Shown here: piece by piece, positions 1 to 9,993 of the stretch
How positions within the stretch are numbered: position 1 is the first letter of the stretch
Layout of the letters: each line of letters starts with the position of its first letter
Origin: Albugo candida
Taxonomy: Eukaryota; Oomycota; Peronosporomycetes; Albuginales
Assembly: GCA_040437565.1 (NCBI GenBank)
Contig: JBDOQK010000006.1
Coordinates: 124,001-188,000 of the forward strand
Reading direction: 5' to 3'
DNA length: 64,000 nucleotides
Made by a program: the position numbers and the translations under genes
The notes under the pieces: model-generated
The model's database searches: none
What the model was told of the DNA's origin: nothing
The model's input: only the letters and a program-made list of their open reading frames with translations

Positions 1-1009
1 AAAAGAGAACTTTGATTGCGGCTTTAGAATACAGGAGTACAACTATTGCAGGGAACTTGACGTCTTTGATTTATTACACTGAGCAGCGCGTCTCAGATAC
101 ATGTGATGATTGGCTGACGTGAAATCAAACATATGGAATGGTTCGTACTGATAGTTTTTAGCGTCATGCGGAATGAATTAGCTCATACACTCACGAGGCA
201 GTTTCTTATAATAAGGTGCTATGTATGGTCTATCGGCATCTGCATAGCATGAAAAGAACGCTAGGCTAATGAGATCATTGATGATTGATTAGCAATACAG
301 CGTGCTGGACAAGGATGAATGCATGAGGAATTCTTCGTGCGTTCTTGATAGCAAGGCATTCAGACTTCAAGCGATCAACGCCGCACGCATTGCGGAATAC
401 TCGATCATAAATTAGAATCATGATACTGTCATTAAACGTCTCTAATTAATCCCGGCAGTACAAGCTCTAGATTAGCATCGATGTTTCAAGATGCAGGCCA
501 AACACTTGCACCTTAATTCCAGTTGAATCCATGTTTAGCTTGAGAAAAATGACCATGTGTAAAGGCCGAGTTGTTCCCGCATGTTTGAAGATGAAGATCT
601 TGATATCAATGGGCCTCTGTCTACGTCTGGCTTTGCAATCCTTTGTGACACGTCTGCTTGCCCTGGTCCTTCATATGACTTCTGATGCAGGAAAGTGAAG
701 GTTTTGTTTGGTCAAGTCGAGACAAGAACTCAATAGTAGCAATAAGCGGATTGAACATCTTTTAAGCTCAAGCTGTTTTTTCTGGCTCAAGCCGATGTGC
801 ACTGGAAGGAGCCGGTCCAACCATTTCTGCGTCACTATGCCCATTGTTCTGTAGAAGGCTCTCAACACGACACAGTTGCTCACGCATGATAGCAATTACA
901 TCTACTCTCGATCATGTGCAGCCTTCAGACGATGTACACTACCTCTTCCATGTTTCATTACACTTGCAGCTTTAATTGTATATTTGCGCGTAGTATTATC
1001 GAGACATAG
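1..1009. other. No gene recognised
   Basis: This stretch has only short open frames of up to about 75 codons on both strands, none with a recognisable domain, and I saw no transposon ends. It precedes segmental-duplication copy A, whose upstream limit I could not fix exactly. Confidence 0.5.
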
Positions 1010-2110
1010 TCGTGTGTACAAGCACACCACTTCCACCAAAGGACTAGGAATGGGTGAAAAGGCATATTTTGCTGGCAATATAGCTGAGGTAGTGAGACGT
1101 CTCTAGCGAAAAATTAAATACTGGTTTGAAATCCTTTACTATGCCAGTCGACTTCAACCTCTTGCGTGATTGAGATTTCTTGCTTCGTTATGGTAATGTT
1201 TCTGTTTTGGAACTTCCGACTTATGTTCTCGGCTGATATCATTGGTATGTTTGTATTGCTGGTTCCTACTTGACGTCAAATGCATGAAGTGTTACGTTTA
1301 GTCCTATCATTGTGCTACAATACTAACAGAAAACGGATGGAGGAGGGGGGGGGTACGATCTAAGGCTGCGTGCATCCGAAAATCTTGTACATCTCTCCGC
1401 CTTATCTCGTCGGTCTCTTGTAACGCAAAGTAGCCTTTGTGGTTAAAAAGGCTGTAGGATGGGTTCAGGGTTCAGGGTTGAAAAACGGGATGGACAATGC
1501 GACATGTGTAGGTTTTATGTCACGCTCGGGTACAGATGCAGAAGATGGCCATTCGGAGTAAAGTGTGATCGAATTACTCTTTCCAGCACCTAAAGTTTTA
1601 TTCGCTTACTCGTTTTCTTGTTGTAAACACTATCTGGAATTCTTTGGAGGGTAAACTACTGGCGCGATCAATATTTGAAGAAAGGGAAGGCAACATGTGT
1701 AGGTTATTTTTCGAACCTGTCTCTATACCATCTAAACATCTATGTAGCTTCTCCAACAATTCGCAAGTATCTATGGTGAACTAAGTTATGCTCATTTTTC
1801 AATTCTCCTCATTGCAGCTTGGTTTAATGCGATTCTGCTTGATCCTCGATGTTGGCTTTTCATTTCTCAACCTACAAATCTTTTTTAGAAGATGCTACGT
1901 CCAATAACGGTGCAGTTAAGCGCATAGGCTTAACGCCATCACACAATAAAAAAGCGAGGCAGCACCGGCCAGAGAATCCGGTGCCCTCATACCCGTAAGC
2001 TTGCGGACATAGAGGAACAACGGTCATGCATAAAGAGTGGTATTGCAACACCGACCAATGCACCAGCAAGCAGTCGAAAATACATGGACACCATCAAGTA
2101 CGAAAGCTAT
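1010..2110 (+). repeat. Segmental duplication, copy A
   Basis: This segment is colinear with 27680-28860 on the same strand. Matching landmarks include 'tgtttgtattgctg' followed by 'ttcctacttgacgtc' here against 'ttcctacttcacatc' there, 'gacatgtg' with 'gggt(a)cagat', and 'aatgcgattct' starting a secreted-peptide frame. 'ggaacaacggtca' lies after the peptide, against 'agaacaacgctca'. The match is patchy with many substitutions and small indels, so the duplication is old. It contains an interrupted relative of the peptide gene intact in copy B. Confidence 0.7.
1827..1907 (+). pseudogene. Interrupted copy of small secreted-peptide gene
   Basis: The ATG opens a 26-codon frame beginning MRFCLILDVGFSFLNLQIF, which aligns with the signal peptide of the intact copy at 28583 (MRFYLVLAVGFSFLNLEIC). 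After the hydrophobic stretch the frame ends. A shifted frame then continues with residues RIGLTPS and PVPSYP, resembling RMGFNPS and PAPSGR of copy B. I therefore read it as a decayed paralogue. An alternative is a spliced gene whose intron I cannot see. Confidence 0.5.
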
Positions 2111-3361
2111 GCACAAGATTTGAAGCTTTGATTGTTTAACACTTCTCTTCTTTTCATTGAATATTGTTCCTTTTCATATTCTCATGACTTTCAATCTTAT
2201 TCGTCAGCAGTGGGCTCCAACGCTGCCATGAAAATTATTTGAAATCGCTACGATTTGGTCCGCCCACGCTGTTAATACCACTGAACCAAAATGATCAAAA
2301 TTGAAGTTGCTAAATCGTAGAAAATGCACATACATGTACAGCTTTCTTTCTTTGTATATCCAGGTCTTTCAAAATACATATAGTACGGACATAATTATAT
2401 TCGAAGGGCTCCGAGGTAATCAATGTCGTTTGTAGGGTCTTATGTGATTTGCAACAATACGTTAAAATTCGTATCTGCTGGTGTGATCACATGACGAAAT
2501 CCATGATACCTTTTCCGTTCTTTGCATTATTGTCCACTTCTTCATGTCTGCTTCCAGTCCGCTACTCCGGTATTGGGACGGAAGAGAGGTCACACGCCAA
2601 GGTCAAATCATAAACGTGCTGGTGAGATTTTTACGAATAGTCTACGCATATTTATCATCGATCAACTATCAGTAACCAAGCAAAATATTTCCATTCCGCT
2701 TATATTTGAGCTGCATGAGAAGGTCTGCTTTCTCTAGCAATTCAATATTGTGAAGCGCAGGTTGCATTGCTATCATCACAATTGATATTCCGTTTCTTTT
2801 CTTTTACCATATTACAAATCAAACCAATACCATTATCACGAAAAAAATCAAGACGTGGCGAATCCTAATTCTATAAGACAACTTGCAGGCATATCTTCTA
2901 CTTGCGACGTCATGTATAAATAAAGTCTTCCGCATTCCTTCATCCAATCGATGATTGGTACATCAACTCTTTCAGCTTCAACCTATTCGATACATTTACC
3001 AATTCGGATTTTTGTGTGGCCCGCAATGGCGATTGATCGTTCCGAATGTGATGACAAGGCAACCCTGTGACTTCTTCTATTCTTTCTGCATGCATGATGT
3101 CATTACGATGCGTATCAATAATTATATTGTCAGTACTACACCTGGAAGCTGCGTTTAACAGCCATTGTCTTGGCACGTGCAAGAGATCAAGTTATGATTT
3201 TGAAAACATCTGCGCAAGTATGCAAGGTCTGATGCTATAAGCCTTCATGTCTTGAGGGCGGCTTAGTTCGAAAAGTGTAGGTTTATCAATAAGTAGAGTA
3301 GGTTCATCTGCTCAAATCAAAGCTATAAAAATTATTTATTTTCAAAATATAATAATATTTA
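2111..3361. other. No gene recognised
   Basis: Only short frames of up to about 80 codons on both strands, overlapping each other (for example at 2940-3182). No domain, signal peptide or repeat end was recognised. The last nine bases are the left target-site duplication of the transposon starting at 3362. Confidence 0.5.
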
Positions 3362-4097
3362 GGGAATCGTTATTCAGCACTCACCTTTTCTGTAATCAGC
3401 ACTCAGCCTCCATAAATTGATAGATTGGTGGCCTCTGATTGCTAGAGTAAAGAAAAGGGAATTTAAAGAAAAATATACCAATTTGATAAAGGGTATTGAT
3501 ATCCCGACAACTTTCTTTAATTACATTTATATTTTTTATTTTAAATTACACTATGCCTACTTAGATTATTACTCCCACAACTTTTTTAGAGCAATAATAA
3601 GTGGTATTGATATCCTGACAACTTTTTTGGAGCAATAATTAGTGGTATTGATATCCTGACAACTTTTTTTTAAATTACATTTATTCGCAATTTAGACTAC
3701 GTTATGCCTACTTAAATTATTGCTCCCACAACTTTTTTGAAAAATAAATAAGTTTACATTTCAACTAATAGATGTCATTTACGTCTAAGGCTAAATCTAT
3801 AAGAGAAAATTACCTTCAACTGAGCTAAACACTCATCACTAGTAGACGATTCATTGCCAGTTTGTTAAGCTATAATGCCTCGTAAAGATGCAAAAGTTAT
3901 TATACACTAACGGCCGAAGGTAAAATGTGTTGAGAAATAATTCTGTGAAAGAAAAATATTAAATTTTTTACTTAAGCTTCTTCTGAATCGAACTCGTAAC
4001 CGGAATTCCGCAAGACCGCTTGTTATCGCCGATTGTTGCACCTGCATTTCCCTGTGTCCGATGCTCAAATGCTATGTGTCAAATGGAAATTGGCAGA

Positions 4098-4467
4098 AGT
4101 AATAGCCTATCACAGATGAAACATTCTGTGTATTAGCCAACCACAAATAATTCTCGATTGGAGCTGTTGGAGCAACAATTTAGGGTGTGTATGGATGTAA
4201 TTAGTTAGAAATGTAAAATCATGTATGTATTTNNNNNNNNNNNNNNNNNNNNNNNNNNNNNNNNNNNNNNNNNNNNNNNNNNNNNNNNNNNNNNNNNNNN
4301 NNNNNNNNNNNNNNNNNNNNNNNNNNNNNNNNAGTAATAGCCTATCACAGATGAAACATTCTGTGTATTAGCCAACCACAAATAATTCTCGATTGGAGCT
4401 GTTGGAGCAACAATTCAGGGTGTGTATGGATGTAATTAGTTAGAAATGTAAAATCATGTATGTATTT
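4098..4467. other. False duplication around gap
   Basis: Bases 4098-4232 and 4333-4467 are the same 135 bp with one substitution, separated only by 100 N. This is best explained as two overlapping contigs placed in tandem. Confidence 0.85.
4233..4332. other. Assembly gap (100 N)
   Basis: A run of exactly 100 N inside the deleted MULE. Its flanks duplicate each other, so the true gap is probably zero or negative. Confidence 0.95.
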
Positions 4468-4580
4468 GCAAAAAAGAAAAAGTTGTGAGAGTAATAATTC
4501 AACTAGGCATGTTGTAACATAAAAAAAAAGTTGTCGGGATATCAATACCCTTTGATAAAAAAATAAAAAAAATATACCGG

Positions 4581-6497
4581 GGCTGTATACTATACGCACG
4601 GATATACATTACACATTTAAATACCAGCGATGGAATGCGAGGACGAAGAACAGCAAAGTAGCAGCAGCTTCTTCGAGAACAGGAGTTATGCCGATAAGAG
4701 GGATAAAATTCAAGCAGTAATTGAGTACAACCGAGAATGTAACCGTCCGTTTCGTGTGGTGTCAAGTGACAAACGGCGTTATAAAGCAGTGTGCACACAA
4801 CATGACTGTTTCTTCGTTGTGCAGTTTTCCTTTTCGCGAGCATTCAGACCTCCAAAGAAGTTTGTTTTGCACTCCTGTGAAGTATCCGAATCGTCAAAGG
4901 CGACTCGTAGATATACAACCGCAAAACAAATTGCTTCAAATCCTGCAGTCAAAGATATGGCCATAATATCCGGTAGGAAAGTGTCTCTCGTGATGATCCA
5001 AACGAAGTTGAGGAACGAAGAGATTTCCGCCACATATATGAACTGTGCTCACGCATTCAAAAAGTTAAAGCTTGAGTTATGCGGATGTGATATTGAGCAA
5101 TACAGCCTCATTCCGTCCTACATGGCTGCACTAAACATTCGAGGCCACGAAGCCAAGCTTAAAATCGTAGATGATGAATTCATGCGGTTGCGTATCAATT
5201 TCCGGGAAGAGCTTCGAGCATATAAGTCATACAGTGAGCGTGGGATATCCATGGACGGCACATTCATCAAGACATCAATCGGTGGGGGTACTCCTTGTTG
5301 CGTGCTTTCGAAATGGAAACAACGACATCCAAATTATCGGAGTTGGGCTCGTGTGGGTAGAGAATGAAGATAATTGGAGCTGGTTTTTGAAGTTCCTACT
5401 GTCTCACCCCAGCCATCTCCTGCATTCGTGATACCCGATAGAGACAAGGGACTTATAAAAACTATGCTTATATCGGCACCAAATGTCCCACATTTTTTCT
5501 GCTTCCGGCATTTGATGGAAATGTCAACAAAAAATACAAGTCCAGGCTGTTGAAGAGTTTGGCGTGGATATTGGCTCGTTTACGGAGAACGGTGGAGTAC
5601 GAGGAGGCTAAGGCGGATATCGCCATTTTGAAAATCAGTGCGCTGGTATGGCTACAGGAGGTTGATCGTGAAAATTGGTCAACAGCTTACTCACGATGTC
5701 CAAGATACAACACTTTGACATCAAACAACGTGGAGGAGGTAAACAGCGTGTTGAAGGGAATTCGGACTCTTCCTATCATCGACTGATTAATGGGAATGGA
5801 ACGTTACGTGGCGTGCAAGTGGGCTGAAAATATCAGCAAAGTAAAAATCTGGGAAGTACTGACTCCGTATGCATCATGAAAGGTGGATAAAACAATGGCC
5901 GCTGCGAGTGGGGTGAAATTGATGAATGCTCGACCTGTTGCTACATCGTCGCAATCCGCTCAGGGGTGGGGAGAATTCCGGTGAAATTAGCAGTTCAATT
6001 CCGCGATGAAGTTGTGCGATGCTCGTGTAAGTACTTCAAAGATTTTGGCTCGACTTGCATTCATGCATTACTAGCATTGAATCATTCCAGGAAATTGCCC
6101 AACGGGTCACGTATTTTCATGAGTCCCGGAATTCATCGACGTTTGCGGCCGCCTATTCTGAGAGATATAACGATAACATAATGCCAATCGTGGTGAAAAA
6201 TGATCTCACAAGAGGTGTGTGCAACGCTCCATCTATTATGAGAAAAAAGAGCGTCCAAAGAAGAAGCGGATTCCATCGCAACAAGCTACTGAGAAATTGG
6301 AAAAGCGCCGAACGAGATGTGGATTAAGCAATCATCTTGGCCATAATCGTAAGACCTGTCCGATAAGGGACGCAAAATTGTATGCTTCCTTATCCCCACT
6401 ACATAGTGCGTCATTGATCAGAGGTTTTTCATCCAAGACTGGGTTTTCCTCTTTATAATCCTAGGCCTGTGTATATCCGTACGTATGGTATACAGCC
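4581..6497 (+). mobile_element. MULE with 27-bp inverted repeats
   Basis: Bases 4581-4607 and 6471-6497 are inverted repeats matching at 25 of 27 positions, beginning GGCTGTATAC at each outer end. They enclose a MULE transposase reading frame whose ATG lies only 23 bases inside the left repeat. The similarity may fade outward into AT-rich sequence, so the true ends could lie up to about 20 bp further out. I saw no clear 9-bp target duplication at these limits. Confidence 0.65.
4630..6459 (+). pseudogene. MULE transposase, decayed
   Basis: The first 245 codons (4630-5367) are open and include the first catalytic Asp in MDGTFIKTS (about residue 230). The frame then shifts. Other frames carry VWVENEDNWSWFLKFL, then IPDRDKGLIKTM with PHFFCFRHLMEM, then VEEVNSVLKGIRTLP. 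After that comes a SWIM finger (CSCKYFKDFGSTCIH, about 6019-6063) and a terminal zinc knuckle (CGLSNHLGHNRKTC, about 6318-6359). The order is that of MULE transposases: N-terminal domain, DDE core, SWIM, zinc knuckle. Several frameshifts and stops make it inactive. It would have cut and pasted its own element in the nucleus. Confidence 0.85.
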
Positions 6498-6539
6498 TTG
6501 TTATATCTTTTTATAATCCCGTAAAAAAATTAAAATGAC

Positions 6540-7275
6540 GTGAATCGTTATTCAGCCCCCACCCTCCATGAATTAATGGCAATTGTAGCCTCTGATTGGT
6601 CTGAATAGATGCAAAGGAATTTATAAAATACTAGAAATCACACTGTTGTCTCCTTCAACTTCAATTTACCTGTAGACTTGACGACATCCACAATGGGCTA
6701 TCCTTGAGCCCATGCTTTCGTCACCAAGTAATACCGCTGTCTGCTAATGATTTTGATCAGCATTGGTGGTTGGTACAGCCAATGCCAGTTCATATTGAGG
6801 GTGGGACCATGCCAATTGGAATTGAGATAGCATTAAAGTGAATAAATGACGAGTATGGGAATGCTTCCAATCATCGTGAGCGTGCGCTGCTAGGCAATGT
6901 CTTGGCATTCACAGAGACAGAAACTCGCGAACTTGTGCAAATGCGCACGCGCGGTAGGCCATCGAGCTTAATGCGCGACTTCCTTTGAAGTTTGAGCATG
7001 TTAGCGCTGCTTTGGATGCTCCTGTGCATCGCCAAGACGTCGAGAATACCAAAAGAAAGGTCACAATACCAGAACCTGCCGTCAAGAAGCAACAGCAGCA
7101 CCAGCAACACTTGCAGCAGTAGATTTAGATACAGACTTAGATTAAGTAGTACAAAATTCGCAGAAACCGGAGTTTTTTTTGATTTTATTGTTTCATTTCG
7201 TTGCATTTAATCAGACCAATCAGAGGCCACGGTTTTTAGTAATATATGAAGGGTGGGGGCTGATTAACGATTCCC
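6540..7275. mobile_element. Short MULE-like element with related ends
   Basis: The left end at 6540 (tgaatcgttattcagccccc) is the inverted counterpart of the right end at about 7215-7275. Both share the motif 'cagcccccaccct' and lack the middle part of the longer repeat seen at 3362. The interior holds a decayed C-terminal transposase tail on the plus strand: TRGRPSSLMRDF, then a Gln/His-rich end coding KKQQQHQQHLQQ. A similar tail sits on the minus strand near 22860-22920. No convincing target duplication was found. Confidence 0.6.
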
Positions 7276-7395
7276 GTAATTTACTTTAATTTATTCTCTT
7301 ATATTTGTTTAAACCAATCAGAGGCCACAATTGCCATTAATTCATGGAGGCTGAGTGCTGATTACAGAAAACGTGAGTGCTAAATAACAATTCCT

Positions 7396-7999
7396 TAATA
7401 TTCATTTTGGTAGCAATGATCTAAACAAATACAATCCTGTCAGAAATTCTCCATTCATTTTTGCATTCCCTAACAAAATCGATACTCATAATGATTGCCT
7501 TGATGTAAATGCTGGGTGCGTTGCTGATGGCGAAATTGATTCTGTATTATGTTTGTCCTTAACTGCTACTCTTTCTCTTCCATGCCTTACTGTCCACCTT
7601 TACCGAACTGCCTTTTTCTCTTACTCTTCATGAATTTTGTAACTAACGTGCAACTATTCCTATACTATTTTCCGATATCTTATAGCCGCCTCTTCCGCGC
7701 TCATCGAGCCTCCTGAAGATTCACTTACTCCTTCAACTTTTCTCACTGTTTCCAACATGCCCTTCGTGCATGGTGCTAATTTTGGAGCGTACTGCGAGTT
7801 GAATAAAAGGTAAAAAAGGAAGTGTATATTATCTTGACTTATCGGTTCAACCCTAATATAGCCATCAGGTGGTTACCTAATGCGTCCAGAGAGTGGTCGA
7901 TCGACCCAGCTCTTTCTTCCATATGCTTCGTCGGTATGACGATAATATTATTATACATGGATCCCAACATCAGCTTATAAATAAACTTTTATCGGGCGA
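7396..7999. other. No gene recognised
   Basis: AT-rich sequence with short frames only. Nothing recognisable lies between the outer MULE and the LINE relic. Confidence 0.45.
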
Positions 8000-8990
8000 G
8001 ATATGATCCGACTCCCCTAAACCAACATTTCTTTTTTGTTTCAATTACGTCAAATTTTGTTTTAACAAATCCAAGGAGTTTTTTGAATTAACCAAAGCTA
8101 TTTTTCGAATATATCCAGCTGAAGGTGTCTATATTACCAGAATTAGACTGACTGACTTCTCGAGTTGCCTTGGCTATCTTAAATAACAAATATACAGAGA
8201 AAAAACGTTTCGCAAAATACCTGTGAGAGATGATAATATGTNNNNNNNNNNNNNNNNNNNNNNNNNNNNNNNNNNNNNNNNNNNNNNNNNNNNNNNNNNN
8301 NNNNNNNNNNNNNNNNNNNNNNNNNNNNNNNNNNNNNNNNNCCCCACACGAAGGCTGCGTGCACAATATAATGTCGGGCTGAATATCCTTCAAGAACCAG
8401 AAACGAGATCGAACTGGCAACATTCAAAAGGCTAGACGAAACTGTAAATCTTCGTAAATCGGTAATACACGTTTCCGAAGATGTCGTGATGTAGCCATAA
8501 ATCTTCTCACTCGTTCGGTATCCAGTGCGTCCGATCTCTCCCGTGATGACCAATGTGTCGACATCGAATGACTCTTGGTTTGTTCGGAAGGTTTCCAGAC
8601 GATTCGTGAGAGTTGACGGCGTGCAATGAATGGGAAATAGTGTTTCGTCTCCTTGCATTGTACTCCCACATAGAACGATCTACCACTTGTGTTTGGTTGG
8701 ATCCAAGTGATAAGACCAGTCGTCGAGTGGATACTCTGTAGTATCTGCGTGACTTCATTGTAAAGTCTACTCAGCAACTTTCCTTCAGCCATATCCGATG
8801 TATTTAGCTCTTCGTCGTTGTAATACATGTCGGCAAAATCTTCCTTCGTTGGCCATGTGTCGCTTTCTCGAAAATAGCCTTGAAGACTGCGAATGTCGAA
8901 AAGCGTAGCAAACGATTTCCGAAATGTTCGATGTGATTCGTCCACCATGCCAAGATTGTATCAAACGTTCTGCGTACTCGAATGGCGAGT
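8000..8990 (-). mobile_element. LINE fragment (L1-like), 3' part
   Basis: Read on the minus strand, 8424-8948 is open for 174 codons, but the frames conserved with the plus-strand LINE at 25230-25490 change along the fragment. Shared stretches include NQES.DV, GEIGRTGYR against GAIGRNGFR, IYGYI..SSE, and GYSARHYIVHAA against GYSARQYIHCAR. In nucleotide terms the two copies are clearly the same family in opposite orientations. This is the region downstream of the reverse transcriptase. An assembly gap interrupts it and no complete ORF remains. Confidence 0.6.
8242..8341. other. Assembly gap (100 N)
   Basis: A run of exactly 100 N inside the LINE fragment. Unlike most gaps here, the flanks do not repeat each other. 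Confidence 0.95.
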
Positions 8991-9993
8991 AGAAGCTATT
9001 TAACGTAATTCTTGTTCGCTTTCGAAGATGTTCATTTAAATTTAATTTTTTTATAAGTGAAATTATTTCAAGTTTTATTTCTAGTTAATTTTAAAAATAA
9101 GAATGTAGATTTGAGTAAAGTTGGTAAGGTACTGCGCATATTATAGAATTAAACCATTGAAAAAGAAATTTCAAAAATTTTCATAGTATTTTCTCTATAA
9201 TGGCTCCTCCCAAAAAAAGAAGGCTGGCCCTGTTAGCCAACTTGCACCAAGCCAACAACAAGAAGAGGCAGCTTAGGCACAGAAACAATAGCAGGAAAAG
9301 GTGGAGGCAGCAGAGGATATCGATTGTTAGACCCTCATGTCAGACTGGAGTGGAGAGGAGGAAGAGGAAGGTGAAGGTGAAGAGGAAGAAGACTNNNNNN
9401 NNNNNNNNNNNNNNNNNNNNNNNNNNNNNNNNNNNNNNNNNNNNNNNNNNNNNNNNNNNNNNNNNNNNNNNNNNNNNNNNNNNNNNNNNNNNNNTCGAAA
9501 AGCGTAGCAAACGATTTCCGAAATGTTCGATGTGATTCGTCCACCATGCCAAGATTGTATCAAACGTTCTGCGTACTCGAATGGCGAGTAGAAGCTATTT
9601 AACGTAATTCTTGTTCGCTTTCGAAGATGTTCATTTAAATTTAATTTTTTTATAAGTGAAATTATTTCAAGTTTTATTTCTAGTTAATTTTAAAAATAAG
9701 AATGTAGATTTGAGTAAAGTTGGTAAGGTACTGCGCATATTATAGAATTAAACCATTGAAAAAGAAATTTCAAAAATTTTCATAGTATTTTCTCTATAAT
9801 GGCTCCTCCCAAAAAAAGAAGGCTGGCCCTGTTAGCCAACTTGCACCAAGCCAACAACAAGAAGAGGCAGCTTAGGCACAGAAACAATAGCAGGAAAAGG
9901 TGGAGGCAGCAGAGGATATCGATTGTTAGACCCTCATGTCAGACTGGAGTGGAGAGGAGGAAGAGGAAGGTGAAGGTGAAGAGGAAGAAGACT
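8896..9993. other. False duplication around gap
   Basis: Bases 8896-9394 and 9495-9993 (499 bp each, offset 599) appear identical, separated by 100 N. The LINE edge and the start of the transposase ORF therefore appear twice. The second copy continues into the full element. Confidence 0.92.
9395..9494. other. Assembly gap (100 N)
   Basis: A run of exactly 100 N between two copies of the same 499 bp. Confidence 0.95.

Larger units (their letters stand above)
3491..4550 (-). mobile_element. Internally deleted non-autonomous MULE
   Basis: The ends are GGGTATTGATATCCCGACAA and its exact complement. They are flanked by perfect 9-bp target duplications TTTGATAAA (3482-3490 and 4551-4559). Its left part (about 3720-4040) is the reverse complement of the 3' end of the MULE at 20156-22700. 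Its right part (4333-4500) is the reverse complement of that element's 5' end. On the minus strand near 3970-4030 it still encodes the last transposase residues, IGDNKRSCGIPVT, against IGHNKRSCRIPVT in the fuller copy. It is therefore a deletion derivative lacking the catalytic region. The end motif recurs at 3603 and 3643 in a 40-bp tandem duplication. Confidence 0.85.
3362..7395. mobile_element. Outer composite MULE-type transposon
   Basis: Long terminal inverted repeats bound this block: 3362-3441 begins GGGAATCGTTATTCAGCACT and 7313-7395 is its reverse complement with scattered changes. The two ends share the variant 'cagcactca', which other copies of this repeat family in the window lack, so they belong together. 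Flanking nonamers TAATATTTA (left) and TAATATTCA (right) match at 8 of 9 bases, the target duplication size typical of Mutator-like elements. Inside are a deleted MULE (3491-4550), a decayed MULE transposase (4581-6497) and a further element with related ends (6540-7275). Confidence 0.75.

Noticed and set aside
1460-1480. Telomere-like 'ggttcagggttcagggtt'
   Set aside because: Only about two and a half units, with TTCAGGG rather than the TTTAGGG typical of many protists and plants. It is too short to be an interstitial telomere.
3970-4030. tRNA-like sequence on the minus strand ('gagttcgattc')
   Set aside because: It does not fold into a full cloverleaf by eye, and the same stretch aligns with the zinc-knuckle end of a MULE transposase.
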